Positions 1 through 7,374 of a stretch of 24,309 bases of DNA are shown piece after piece (within the stretch, counting starts at the first letter, position 1; every line of letters starts with the position of its first letter). Origin of the DNA: Erythrobacter sp. CCH5-A1 (lineage in GTDB: Bacteria > Pseudomonadota > Alphaproteobacteria > Sphingomonadales > Sphingomonadaceae); the NCBI RefSeq assembly GCF_001557115.1, contig NZ_LSKQ01000072.1, positions 1 to 24,309 of the forward strand, read 5' to 3'. The notes under the pieces are model-generated. The model saw nothing but the letters and a program-made list of their open reading frames with translations, was not told the DNA's origin and did no database searches. The position numbers and the translations under genes were made by a program.

Positions 1-1
1 C

Positions 2-781
2 GGCGGCGGACGGCGGGCCGATCCGGCCGCCGATCTCCCCGCCGCATGGGCCGCGAAGAACGGCGGCGTGGTGGTGAAGGACGCCGCCGGGCTTGCCGCC
101 GCGCCGATGGGCAAGCCGGTGCTCGGGCTCTTCAACCCCAGCCACCTCAATTACATGGCTGACCGCAAGCCGGATTCGACCGAGCCGACCCTCACCGACA
201 TGACCGCCGCCGCGATCGCGCGGCTGAAGGGCGACAAGGACGGCTATTATCTGATGGTCGAAGGTGGGCGGATCGATCACGCCCACCACGAAGGCCGCGC
301 GGGCTATGCGCTGGAAGAGGCGGTCGAGTTCGCCCGCGCGGTGCAATATGCGGTCGATCACACCGACCCGAAGGAGACGCTGATCCTCGTCACCGCCGAT
401 CACAGCCACGTGTTCACCATCGCGGGCTATCCGGTGCGCGGCAACGACATCCTCGGGCTGGTGGTGCCGCCTCCGGGCGGCGGCGACGGCGATCATGCGG
501 GGGCCTTGAAGGAGGGCGATCCGACCCCGGCGCTCGACGGCAAGCCCTACACGACATTGGGCTATGCCAACGGTCCGGGCGCTGTGAAGGGCGAGCGGCC
601 GGTGCCGCAGACCGGCATCAAGGCGCAGCAGCAATCGCTGGTGCCGACCGGCGCGGAGACCCACGGCGGCGAGGACGTCGCGCTGTTCGCCACCGGCCCC
701 GGCGCGGGCCGCGCCCGCGGGGTAATCGAGCAGAACGTGATCTACACGATCATCACCAAGGCACTGGGCTGGGAGAAGTAG
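2..781 (+). CDS. Alkaline phosphatase, C-terminal part (5' end outside window)
   Basis: This is the last 259 codons of a PhoA-family alkaline phosphatase (PF00245-type phosphomonoesterase), normally periplasmic and used to free phosphate from organic esters. The reading frame is open from base 2, so the apparent GTG start at 68 is internal. Visible metal-site blocks are VEGGRIDHAHHEG (about bases 257-295), VTADHSH (391-411) and ETHGGEDV (656-679), which match the family's late Zn/Mg ligands. The N-terminal signal peptide and the catalytic serine lie to the left of the window. The length of the C-terminal part and the ending ITKALGW are typical. Two PstS-type phosphate-binding proteins lie 14 kb away, so both loci may answer to phosphate starvation, but no Pho box can be judged here because the promoter is missing. 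The family call is firm; substrate preference is unknown. Confidence 0.93.
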   Translation, partial: GGGRRADPAADLPAAWAAKNGGVVVKDAAGLAAAPMGKPVLGLFNPSHLNYMADRKPDSTEPTLTDMTAAAIARLKGDKDGYYLMVEGGRIDHAHHEGRAGYALEEAVEFARAVQYAVDHTDPKETLILVTADHSHVFTIAGYPVRGNDILGLVVPPPGGGDGDHAGALKEGDPTPALDGKPYTTLGYANGPGAVKGERPVPQTGIKAQQQSLVPTGAETHGGEDVALFATGPGAGRARGVIEQNVIYTIITKALGWEK

Positions 782-790
782 CCTGCTCCG

Positions 791-817
791 TTCGTCCTTC
801 GACAAGCTCAGGACGAA
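791..817. repeat. REP-like palindromic element
   Basis: An 8-bp perfect inverted repeat (TTCGTCCT at 791-798, AGGACGAA at 810-817) encloses an 11-base loop, TCGACAAGCTC. It lies 10 bases after the alkaline phosphatase stop codon. I recall very similar elements as dispersed intergenic repeats in sphingomonad-type genomes. Only one copy is present in this window, so repetitiveness cannot be shown from it. It may also serve as a transcription end or RNA-stabilising hairpin for the phosphatase mRNA. No T-run follows it. Confidence 0.6.
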
Positions 818-841
818 GGGCGGCGGGAACCCCGCACCAAC

Positions 842-878
842 AAAAAACCCCCGACCCGGGGGCGATGGGTCGGGGGTT
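842..878 (-). terminator. Strong intrinsic terminator, leftward
   Basis: A perfect 12-bp stem, AACCCCCGACCC (846-857) with GGGTCGGGGGTT (867-878), has a 9-base loop. Read on the minus strand it is followed at once by a T-run (the A-run at 842-847 of the plus strand). This is the classic layout of a Rho-independent terminator for leftward transcription. The nearest leftward gene is lolA, which ends at 1054, about 175 bases earlier. That leaves an unusually long 3' UTR or a separate small RNA gene. Confidence 0.85.
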
Positions 879-968
879 CCATGGAGCGTTCGTCACGCTT
901 GTGCAAGGCAGGCCCATTTCGAAGGGTGGGCAACAGGGGGGAAACCTCCCTTCGGCCCGCCTTGTGTG
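846..968 (-). ncRNA. Candidate structured small RNA or lolA 3' UTR RNA
   Basis: There is no convincing ORF between lolA and the leftward terminator at 846-878, but the minus strand folds well. A 10-bp stem pairs 954-963 with 905-914 (one G-U pair), extended by 964/904. A 6-bp inner stem pairs 948-953 with 921-926. The apical loop of 21 bases (927-947) contains a run of six C, which could pair with purine-rich ribosome-binding sites. A -10-like TAATTC lies just upstream on the minus strand (about 971-976), which would put the 5' end near 965 and give an RNA of about 125 nt. I see no SRP, 6S or tmRNA signature. The alternative is that the structure is only the stable 3' end of the lolA mRNA. 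The boundaries are approximate. Confidence 0.45.
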
Positions 969-1053
969 AAAGAATTACCCCTGATCGCCTTTCACGCACA
1001 TGAACGCGGCAAGTTTTCTGTCGTTTTCATACAACCGTTCGTCGGACGAGCGT

Positions 1054-1725
1054 TCATCCCGGGCGACGAGCCGTGCGGCGGGGATCCTTGAAGGTGAACG
1101 TGCTGTCGGCCACCGCCACGCCGTAGCGCTGATTCGACAGCTCCACCCGGGTGCGGTTGTTCTGTGCGTCGAGCGCGACCCAGTATGCCAGCTGCAATCC
1201 CCCCGGTGCGGCGGCATTGCGGGTGAAGATCAGCGTGATCATCCCGAACTCGGGCTTCTTGGGATCGCGCACCTGGACGCTGATCACGTCCTTGCTCGAC
1301 GTCGGCATCAGCTTGCCGAAGCGCTTCACGTCCTTGTCGGGATCGAACAGCGCGCCGAGCGGCGAGTTGCCGATCGGCCAGCGTTCGACCTGATTGACCT
1401 CGTAGTCGATCACGTAGAGCGACTTGCCGTTCGAGATGATGAGGAAATCGGCATTCTTGCCGTAGTCGAAGCGGATCTTGCCCGGGCGCTTCAGGGTCAT
1501 CACCCCGCGCATGGTCTGGCCGCGGCGGTCGGTCTGGACGAAGTCGGCCTTCATGGTCGAGATCGCGCGCAGGGCGGTGACGACGCGGTCGAGATCGGAG
1601 GCCTGGGCCTGCGCGGCGGCAGGGGCGGTCAGCGGGGCGGTGTCGCCGGGGGCGAGGCCGAGCGCAAGCGCTCCGGCCGAGAAGCCGAGCGCTGCGATGC
1701 GAAGTTTCATGGAAGCTGTTTTCAT
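1054..1725 (-). CDS. lolA: Outer-membrane lipoprotein carrier protein LolA
   Basis: LolA is the periplasmic chaperone that takes lipoproteins from the LolCDE complex in the inner membrane and passes them to the outer membrane. The protein has a Sec signal peptide (KLRIAALGFSAGALALGL, likely cut after AQA), then the LolA fold: MKADFVQTDRRGQTMRGVMT, KRPGKIRFDYG, IISNGKSLYVIDYEVNQVERW and a C-terminal QNNRTRVELSNQRYG block. I start at the ATG at 1725 (MKTASMKLR). A second ATG at 1710 also gives a good signal peptide. Neither has a clear Shine-Dalgarno sequence, and the longer frame to 1794 adds a non-conserved leader. The length of about 223 aa is normal. It lies downstream of rpmG on the same strand, 81 bases away, and a long non-coding tail with a terminator follows. 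Confidence 0.9.
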   Translation of the reverse strand: MKTASMKLRIAALGFSAGALALGLAPGDTAPLTAPAAAQAQASDLDRVVTALRAISTMKADFVQTDRRGQTMRGVMTLKRPGKIRFDYGKNADFLIISNGKSLYVIDYEVNQVERWPIGNSPLGALFDPDKDVKRFGKLMPTSSKDVISVQVRDPKKPEFGMITLIFTRNAAAPGGLQLAYWVALDAQNNRTRVELSNQRYGVAVADSTFTFKDPRRTARRPG

Positions 1726-1806
1726 GCCGCTGCGACTAGGGCGCAAGGCTTGAACTGTCGATGAATTACCGCGCGCGGAGCCCGAAGGGCGCACGCGGCA
1801 GGAGCC

Positions 1807-1974
1807 TTACTTGATCTTGGCTTCCTTGAATTCGACATGCTTGCGCGCGACCGGATCGTACTTGCGGAAGCTCATCTTCTCGGTGATGTTGCGCGGGTTC
1901 TTCTTGGTCACGTAGAAGAAGCCGGTGCCCTCGCTCGAGACGAGGCGGATCTTGACGGTGGTGGGCTTCGCCAT
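1807..1974 (-). CDS. rpmG: 50S ribosomal protein L33
   Basis: This 55-aa ORF runs from [18 protein letters not shown] to a basic end, [11 protein letters not shown]. It is the L33 protein of the large ribosomal subunit, near the E-site tRNA. Core motifs seen are [37 protein letters not shown] and the C-terminal lysine-rich tail. The length equals the family norm. It is the cysteine-free type, so it does not bind zinc and is not the zinc-ribbon form. The ATG at 1974 has an AGGA ribosome-binding site 8 bases upstream. It stands alone between a leftward terminator at 2023-2080 and lolA. The product call is certain. Confidence 0.97.
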   Translation of the reverse strand: MAKPTTVKIRLVSSEGTGFFYVTKKNPRNITEKMSFRKYDPVARKHVEFKEAKIK

Positions 1975-2022
1975 GGCGGGTTCCTGTCAACTGGGTCGGC
2001 CCGGCGAGTGCTGTCCGCAGGG

Positions 2023-2080
2023 CTAAAAAGCAAATAGCGGCGCGCCCGGAAGGCCCGGCACACCGCCACACGGGCGCGCC
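2023..2080 (-). terminator. Probable terminator between arfB and rpmG
   Basis: A perfect 10-bp inverted repeat, GGCGCGCCCG (2039-2048) and CGGGCGCGCC (2071-2080), encloses a GC-rich 22-base loop. On the minus strand it is followed by the T-rich tract GCTATTTGCTTTTT. It lies 33 bases beyond the arfB stop and about 65 bases before the rpmG start. It therefore probably ends the pabB-rluA-arfB transcript. Because it also lies in the rpmG leader it could act as an attenuator there instead. Confidence 0.6.
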
Positions 2081-2113
2081 ATTCGCCGATTCACGGGCAA
2101 AAGTCAATAAGGC

Positions 2114-2536
2114 TCACCAGTCCGAGGCGCTGGGCTTGCCGCGATTGGCCTTTACCGCGCCGCGCACCTTCTTGACCTTGAGGCGCTCGGTCTTGCCGAC
2201 GCGGTTCACGCGGGTCTTCGCCCGCCGCTTGGGCTCGACCAGCGCCGCCTCGATCAGCGCCGCGAGCTTGGCGCGCGCGTCCTGCCGGTTGGCATCCTGC
2301 GTTCGGTGGGCCTTGGAGGTGACGATGAGATCGCCGTTCCCCGCCAGCTTGGCCCCCGCCAGCTTCCTCAGCCGCGCGAACACCAGCGGGGTGAGGCGCA
2401 GCGCGTAGATATTGACCCTGAGCTCCACTTCCGTCGCGACCTTGTTGGCGTTCTGCCCGCCGGGGCCCGAGCCTGCGAGAAAGCTCTCGCTGGCGAGCCG
2501 CAGCGCGCGCGAGGTCAGGGGTTCCACGTCATCCAT
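2114..2536 (-). CDS. arfB: Alternative ribosome-rescue factor ArfB (YaeJ-type peptidyl-tRNA hydrolase)
   Basis: ArfB frees ribosomes stalled at the end of broken mRNA by hydrolysing the peptidyl-tRNA, using a GGQ loop like class I release factors but without codon recognition. The 140-aa protein has the GGQ motif at residues 26-28 in the block GSGPGGQNANKVATEVELR. It ends in a basic, flexible tail (KRRAKTRVNRVGKTERLKV, KANRGKP) of the kind that enters the empty mRNA channel. I start at the ATG at 2536. An upstream extension of 60 codons is possible but overlaps rluA and does not look like the family. The start overlaps the end of the rluA gene by 8 bases, which suggests coupled translation. 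The function is well supported. Confidence 0.93.
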   Translation of the reverse strand: MDDVEPLTSRALRLASESFLAGSGPGGQNANKVATEVELRVNIYALRLTPLVFARLRKLAGAKLAGNGDLIVTSKAHRTQDANRQDARAKLAALIEAALVEPKRRAKTRVNRVGKTERLKVKKVRGAVKANRGKPSASDW

Positions 2537-3188
2537 CGCTCGCCCCGAGCGCGCGGAAATCGGCCGGCAAGGGCGCGCGGGCTTCGATGGGCGTCTTGCC
2601 GGGACGCTCCACGCGAAGGCTCTCGGCATGGAGCATGGTGCGCTTCGCCGCGCCCGCGTGGCCCGCGCCATAGACCGGATCGCCCAGCAGGGCTGCGCCC
2701 AGCCCCTTGAGCGCATGGACGCGCAGCTGGTGGGTGCGCCCGGTCTCGGGCTGGAACCGGATCAGGGCGTTGGGCCCGAGCGTCTCGACCAGCTCCCAGT
2801 GCGAGACTGCGGGCTTGCCCTTCTTCGCGGCGATCATCCGCCAGCCCTTCTCGGCCGAGCTGATCTTGGCCAGCGCCAGTTCGATGGTGCCTTCGGTCCC
2901 CGGCGGGTGCCCTGCGAGGATCGCAAGGTAGGTCTTGCCCACCAGCCGCTCCTCGAAGGCGCGGTTGAAGCGGGCGAGCGCCTTGGGGTTCCTCGCCAGC
3001 AGCAGGCAGCCCGAGGTGTCGGTGTCGAGCCGGTGCACCGCGACCGGCGGGCGCTGGAAGCCGAGCTTCAGCCGCTCGAGATGATCCTCGAGGCAGATGC
3101 CGCCCTTGCGCGGCCGGTCGACCGCCATGCCCGAAGGCTTGTCGATCACCAGCGCTTCGCCGTCTTCGTAGAGGATGGGGAGGCTCAC
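2529..3188 (-). CDS. RluA-family RNA pseudouridine synthase
   Basis: This is a 219-aa enzyme of the RluA family, which turns specific uridines of rRNA or tRNA into pseudouridine in the cytoplasm. It carries the signature HRLDTDTSG at residues 52-60 with catalytic Asp55, the ILYEDGEALVIDKPSGM opening block, and RFQPETGRTHQLRVHALKGLG near residues 165-185. There is no N-terminal S4 RNA-binding domain, so it resembles the short RluA/TruC-like type rather than RluC/RluD. The target base cannot be told from sequence. The GTG start at 3188 overlaps the pabB stop in a GTGA, and its own end overlaps arfB, so the three genes form one coupled operon. Confidence 0.92.
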   Translation of the reverse strand: MSLPILYEDGEALVIDKPSGMAVDRPRKGGICLEDHLERLKLGFQRPPVAVHRLDTDTSGCLLLARNPKALARFNRAFEERLVGKTYLAILAGHPPGTEGTIELALAKISSAEKGWRMIAAKKGKPAVSHWELVETLGPNALIRFQPETGRTHQLRVHALKGLGAALLGDPVYGAGHAGAAKRTMLHAESLRVERPGKTPIEARAPLPADFRALGASDG

Positions 3189-4999
3189 GCGAGCACCGCT
3201 TTCATCAGCCCGCGCAGGGCGTTGCCGATCCAGAAGTCGCCCGCGAGGTCACCCAGCGTCAGTTCCCCCTCCCGCGCGCGGCCCTCAGCGATCAGGCTGG
3301 CGCGCAGCACCCCCGGCAGCAGGCCGAGACTTGTCGGCGGGGTGAGGAGCACGCCGTCCGGCCCTTCCGCGAAGACGCTGGTCCAGCTGCCCTCGGTGAC
3401 GAGGCCGTCCGCGCGCACAAGCAGCGCCTCCTCGGCGCCTAGGCTGCGAGCGGCGGCGAGCGCATCCTCGTAGAAGCCCCGATCCGAGGTCTTGTGGGCC
3501 AGCCGCCAGTCGGACGGGTCGAGCGGGTGGGGCAGGGCGGCGACCTTGACCGGCTCCTCTAGGGCAGGCGGCAGCGGCGCGGTTTCCAGCGCGCTTGCCC
3601 CCGAGCGGCTGACCAGCAGGCGCACCCTCGCAGGCGCATCGAGCTCGAAGCACAGCGCCTGGATCTGGTTCCTCAGGGCATGACGGTCGAAGGCGAAGCC
3701 GAGTACCGCCGCGCTCGCCTTCATCCGCGCGAGGTGGTCTTCGAGGAACGCGATGCCGCTGTCGGGCTCGAAGCGCATCGTCTCGATGAGGTCGCATTGC
3801 GGGGCGGCGAGGCCGGGGGCGGCGCGGCGCAGGAAGCCCGCCTTGACCTCGCACTCGCGGCGTTCGGCCATCGGATCGCTGTCGGCGACGATGGCGGAGC
3901 CGATGCCGAGCACCGCGCTGCCCTGCCCGTTCTCGATGGGGGTGAGCCTCAGCGTGCGGATCGCGACGTTGAAGGCCGCATTGCCATCGGCATCGATCCG
4001 GCCGATCGCCCCGCAATAGGCCCCGCGCGCATCGCGCTCCACCTCGGCCAGCAGCTCCATCGCCCTGATCTTGGGCGCGCCGGTGATCGAGCCGCAGGGG
4101 AACAGCGCGCGCACCAGGTCCATCGCGCCCTTGCCGGGACCGAGCCGCGCGCGGACCGTGCTGACCATCTGGTGCACCGTCGGATAGGTTTCGACCGCGA
4201 AGGGCGCGTCGACGCGGACGCTCCCCGCCTCGGCGACGCGCGAGAGGTCGTTGCGCATCAGGTCGACGATCATCAGGTTCTCGGCGCGGTCCTTGACCGA
4301 GGCGGCGAGATCTTCGGCCGCCGCGCGGTCCGCATCGGGCGCGGCGGCGCGGGGGCGGGTGCCCTTCATCGGCTTCACCTTCGCCTCCGCGCCATTGAGG
4401 GCGACGAACAGCTCGGGCGAGAAGCTCAGGAGCCAGTGCGACCCGTCGAACACCAGCGCGCCATATCCCGCCGCACCCGCGCCGCGTAAGCCGGCGTAGA
4501 GCCCGACCGGATCGCCGCGGAAGCTGCCCGCGAGCGGGTAGGTGAGGTTCGCCTGGTAGATGTCGCCTGCGCGGATCGCCTCGAGCAGCATGTCGAAGGC
4601 CGCGCCGTAGCCGCCGGGCGAGAGCTGCGGTTCCATCGGGCCGAGCGTGCCGGGGCCTTCCGCCCTGTCCGCGAGCCACGCGGGCACGTCGGTGGCGGCG
4701 ATGCGGCGCGGCGCGTCGAACAGGCCGAGCCACACCAGCGGGCCAGCCGCCCCGCTGCGGCTTGCGGCAAGGCCCTGCAGCTTCGGCTCCAGCGCAAGGC
4801 CCGCCTCATAGGCGATGAAGCCCGCGAGCGACCCGCCCTCAGCGACCCGCGCAGCCTCGGCGGCGGCGAGAACTGCCTCGACCTCGTCGGCGCGGGTGGC
4901 CACGAACAGCGCGCGCGGGGCCTCGTAGAGCAGCGCGTCGGCTGCCCCTTCCCCGGAGCGAGCATCGTCAAGCAGGACGAATGGCGTTGGCGATCCCAT
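3185..4999 (-). CDS. pabB: Aminodeoxychorismate synthase component I fused to aminodeoxychorismate lyase (PabB-PabC)
   Basis: The 604-aa protein joins two steps of p-aminobenzoate synthesis for folate. Residues about 125-390 are the chorismate-binding domain, with GDIYQANLTYPL (145-156), PMKGTRPR with the active-site Lys212, IVDLMRNDLSRVAEAGSV (244-261) and ALFPCGSITGAPKIRAMELL (298-317). Residues about 402-604 are a class IV aminotransferase-fold lyase with the PLP lysine probably at 503 (AHKTSDRGF) and the conserved VTEGSWTSVF (534-543). The N-terminal 120 residues are the usual variable lid part. I start at the ATG at 4999; a GTG one codon earlier and a longer frame to 5161 lack conservation. 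PabB-PabC fusions are known in many bacteria. No glutamine amidotransferase (PabA) gene is nearby. The following rluA gene overlaps by 4 bases. Confidence 0.95.
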   Translation of the reverse strand: MGSPTPFVLLDDARSGEGAADALLYEAPRALFVATRADEVEAVLAAAEAARVAEGGSLAGFIAYEAGLALEPKLQGLAASRSGAAGPLVWLGLFDAPRRIAATDVPAWLADRAEGPGTLGPMEPQLSPGGYGAAFDMLLEAIRAGDIYQANLTYPLAGSFRGDPVGLYAGLRGAGAAGYGALVFDGSHWLLSFSPELFVALNGAEAKVKPMKGTRPRAAAPDADRAAAEDLAASVKDRAENLMIVDLMRNDLSRVAEAGSVRVDAPFAVETYPTVHQMVSTVRARLGPGKGAMDLVRALFPCGSITGAPKIRAMELLAEVERDARGAYCGAIGRIDADGNAAFNVAIRTLRLTPIENGQGSAVLGIGSAIVADSDPMAERRECEVKAGFLRRAAPGLAAPQCDLIETMRFEPDSGIAFLEDHLARMKASAAVLGFAFDRHALRNQIQALCFELDAPARVRLLVSRSGASALETAPLPPALEEPVKVAALPHPLDPSDWRLAHKTSDRGFYEDALAAARSLGAEEALLVRADGLVTEGSWTSVFAEGPDGVLLTPPTSLGLLPGVLRASLIAEGRAREGELTLGDLAGDFWIGNALRGLMKAVLA

Positions 5000-5066
5000 C
5001 ACGCCGCCCGCCTTGGCCCAATCGCGCGTGCCTGTCGAGCGCCGCCCGCGCCCGCGCACCGTGTTG

Positions 5067-5082
5067 GAGACACATGAGACAC
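5067..5082. repeat. Short direct repeat in the pabB/DUF853 divergent region
   Basis: Two perfect 7-bp copies of GAGACAC (5067-5073 and 5076-5082) are separated by AT. They lie 68-83 bases upstream of the pabB start and about 200 bases before the DUF853 start. A 9-bp period suits a dimeric regulator bound to one face, but no regulator is known and chance is possible. The rest of the 282-base gap holds no recognisable gene. A weak leftward promoter, TGGACA-N17-AACACG, would overlap the repeat. Confidence 0.3.
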
Positions 5083-5281
5083 TGTCCAGGGCCGGAAAAC
5101 CGCTCCCCCCGCTTGGCCCTCCGGAAGGGGACCCGTCAGGCTGGCGCAGGGCAGATCGCACGTCATCCTTGCCTCCCTATCAGACCGCCTGCGTGTAGGA
5201 AACGCCTGCGCGCCCGCTCGACACGGCATGCATTTTCGATATGGGAGAACGACTGCAAGACAGGTGACGGGGGCGCGGGTG

Positions 5282-6820
5282 ATGAGCGAACAGACCAGTG
5301 ACATCTATCTCGGCCTCGGCGCGGACGGTTCGCGCCAGACGCTGCTGCTCGGCCGGTCGAACCGCCACGGACTGATCGCAGGGGCGACCGGAACCGGCAA
5401 GACCGTGACCCTGCAGGGCATCGCCGAGAGCTTCTCGGCCGCCGGCGTGCCGGTGTTCCTCGCCGACGTGAAGGGGGACCTGTCGGGGATCGCCATGCCG
5501 GGCTCGCCGACCTTCAAGCATGCCGACAAGCTTGAGGCGCGGGCGAAGGAGCTCGGGATCACCGACTACACCTACGCCGACAATCCGGTGATCTTCTGGG
5601 ACCTTTACGGCGAACAGGGGCACCCGATCCGCACCACGGTGTCCGAAATGGGCCCGCTGCTACTTTCGCGCCTGCTCGATCTGAACGAGACGCAGGAAGG
5701 CGTGCTCCAGATCATCTTCCGCTATGCCGACGAGAACGGGCTCTTGCTGCTCGATTTCGAGGATTTGTCCGCGCTGCTCGCCTGGGCGAACGAGAACGCC
5801 GCGGAGCTTTCGGGCAAGTACGGCAATGTCACCAAGCCCTCGGTCGGCTCGATCCAGCGCCAGCTCTTGAGCTTCGAGGCGCAGGGCGCGAACCATTTCT
5901 TCGGCGAGCCGGCGCTGGAGATCAACGACTTCCTCAAGGTCGACGATCAGGGGCGCGGCTATGTCAACGTGCTCGCCGCCGACAAGCTGATGCGCAGCCC
6001 CAAGCTCTACGCCACCTTCCTCTTGTGGCTGCTGGCCGAGCTGTTCGAATCGCTCCCCGAAGTGGGCGATCCGGAGAAGCCCAAGCTGGTGTTCTTCTTC
6101 GACGAGGCGCACCTGCTGTTCGACGATGCCCCCAAGGCGCTGCAGGACACAATCGAGCAGGTGGTGCGCCTGATCCGATCGAAGGGCGTGGGGGTGTTCT
6201 TCGTGACGCAGAACCCGATCGACATCCCCGAGGAGGTCGCGGGGCAGTTGGGCAACCGCGTCCAGCACGCCCTGCGCGCCTTCACCCCGCGCGACCAGCG
6301 CGCGATCAAGGCGGCGGCGGAGACCTTCCGGGTGAACCCGAAGCTCGATGTCGAGGCGGTGATCACCGAGCTGAAGGTGGGCGAGGCACTGGTCTCGACC
6401 TTGGACGATGACGGTGCGCCGACGGTGGTGGAGCGTACGCTGATCAAGCCCCCGCGCTCGCGCCTCGGCCCGGTCGAGCCCAAGGAGCGCGCGATCATCC
6501 AGTCGGTGAGCCCGCTCGAAGGCAAGTATGACACGCCGGTGGACCGCGAGAGCGCCGCCGAAGTGCTCGCCGCCAAGGCTGCGGACGCGGCGGCAACCGC
6601 GCAGGAAGTGGCCGAAAAGGGCGTCGAGGAAGTCGCCAAGCGCGAACGCAAGACGCCCTCGGTGTGGGAGAAGGCGGGCAAGAGCGCAATGACCGCCGCG
6701 ACCGGCTCGCTCGCCTCGATGGCGGTGGCGATGGTGCTGGGCAAGAAATCCGCCGCCAACCCGTTGCAAACCGGGGCGACGGCGTTCGTGCGCAACCTCA
6801 TCGGCGGGCTGATGCGGTAA
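5282..6820 (+). CDS. HerA-like/YjgR-type ATPase (DUF853)
   Basis: This 512-aa protein belongs to the HerA/FtsK superfamily group known as DUF853 or YjgR, cytosolic P-loop ATPases of unclear function. The Walker A motif GATGTGKT is at residues 34-41, and the Walker B motif with catalytic glutamate ([12 protein letters not shown]) at 269-280. An arginine-rich sensor region follows ([49 protein letters not shown]). The last 90 residues are alanine/glutamate-rich ([20 protein letters not shown]), probably a coiled coil, then a hydrophobic stretch near the C-terminus. I start at the ATG at 5282 ([13 protein letters not shown]), because YjgR-type proteins begin close to this block; an in-frame ATG at 5228 would add 18 unlike residues. 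Length fits the family (about 500 aa). It is not beside a nurA gene, so DNA-end resection is not implied. Confidence 0.92.
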   Translation: MSEQTSDIYLGLGADGSRQTLLLGRSNRHGLIAGATGTGKTVTLQGIAESFSAAGVPVFLADVKGDLSGIAMPGSPTFKHADKLEARAKELGITDYTYADNPVIFWDLYGEQGHPIRTTVSEMGPLLLSRLLDLNETQEGVLQIIFRYADENGLLLLDFEDLSALLAWANENAAELSGKYGNVTKPSVGSIQRQLLSFEAQGANHFFGEPALEINDFLKVDDQGRGYVNVLAADKLMRSPKLYATFLLWLLAELFESLPEVGDPEKPKLVFFFDEAHLLFDDAPKALQDTIEQVVRLIRSKGVGVFFVTQNPIDIPEEVAGQLGNRVQHALRAFTPRDQRAIKAAAETFRVNPKLDVEAVITELKVGEALVSTLDDDGAPTVVERTLIKPPRSRLGPVEPKERAIIQSVSPLEGKYDTPVDRESAAEVLAAKAADAAATAQEVAEKGVEEVAKRERKTPSVWEKAGKSAMTAATGSLASMAVAMVLGKKSAANPLQTGATAFVRNLIGGLMR

Positions 6821-6830
6821 GGGCGGCGGG

Positions 6831-6936
6831 CCCCTCCCCGAGGGGAGGGCGCTGAAAGCGCGCGGCCTACCAGGCCGCGGGGCGTGGCCGCTGGCGGGAG
6901 CCCCCACCCCCCGACCCCCTCCCCGAGGGGAGGGGG
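6831..6936. repeat. Cluster of GC-rich hairpins between convergent genes
   Basis: Four perfect inverted repeats sit in 106 bases. At 6831-6849 CCCTCCC and GGGAGGG flank CGAG. At 6849-6861 GCGCT and AGCGC flank GAA. At 6861-6879 CGCGGCCT and AGGCCGCG flank ACC. At 6915-6936 CCCCCTCCC and GGGAGGGGG flank CGAG. The first and last are near-identical copies. The cluster lies just after the DUF853 stop and before the end of the leftward cupin gene. It is probably a bidirectional transcription end or a pair of dispersed palindromic elements. No T-run follows any of them. Confidence 0.6.
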
Positions 6937-6978
6937 AGAGGCACGGCCTTTGGCGGGGGCCCTGCGGAGGGCGTGGCT

Positions 6979-7374
6979 CTAGCGCTCCCGGTGCTGCGTG
7001 CCCTCGCCCGCAGTGATGAAGATCGCCGTCGCACTCTCCGCCACGTCGGCGGTGTGCCACACGCCTGCCGGATTGATCGCATATTCTCCGGCGGCGAGCG
7101 GGGTTTCGGCGATGCTGCCGTCGGCAAGCTCCTGCACCAGCACGAGTCCGCCATGGGTGCAGATCACCACCTCGTCGCCTGCCGGGTGCATCTCCCACGA
7201 GGTCCAATCCTCGGTGAAGGTGTATTGCGAGACCAGCCGCCCTTCCGCTCCGTCCGCCGCGTGGCGCGCACCATAGGCCTCGTACCATTCCATCCCGGCG
7301 AAAGGCGGCTCTTCCACCGCCTTCGCGCCGAGCCCGAGGTGGATGAAGCGCTCCGAGAGGCGGGGGGCGCTCAC
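6979..7374 (-). CDS. Cupin-domain protein
   Basis: This 131-aa protein has a single small beta-barrel domain of the cupin superfamily. The two cupin motifs are seen as SWEMHPAGDEVVICTHGGLVLV (about residues 59-80) and AAGEYAINPAGVWHTADVAE (about 93-112). His62, Glu68, His74 and His106 are possible metal ligands. The reaction cannot be deduced. The GTG start overlaps the end of the VOC gene by 4 bases (GTGA), so the two are co-translated. It has no signal peptide and is probably cytosolic. The hairpin cluster at 6831-6936 would end the transcript. Stand-alone cupins of this size are often sugar- or small-molecule-binding proteins. Confidence 0.85.
   Translation of the reverse strand: MSAPRLSERFIHLGLGAKAVEEPPFAGMEWYEAYGARHAADGAEGRLVSQYTFTEDWTSWEMHPAGDEVVICTHGGLVLVQELADGSIAETPLAAGEYAINPAGVWHTADVAESATAIFITAGEGTQHRER

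Noticed and set aside
846..968. 6S RNA or SRP RNA as identity of the structured RNA beside lolA
   Set aside because: The RNA is too short for 6S and lacks its long two-part stem with central bubble. The conserved GGAAGGAAGCAG-type SRP loop is absent.
1000..1764. 254-codon rightward open frame opposite lolA
   Set aside because: It is the complement of the lolA frame; its hydrophilic, His/Arg/Asp-rich sequence is typical of antisense GC-rich translation.
2412..3473. 353-codon rightward open frame over rluA and the pabB end
   Set aside because: It lies opposite two well-supported overlapping genes and has no family features.
5282..6820. HerA-NurA DNA-end processing or anti-phage system around the DUF853 gene
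   Set aside because: There is no nurA, SIR2, nuclease or other defence gene beside it, and DUF853/YjgR proteins are common stand-alone chromosomal genes.
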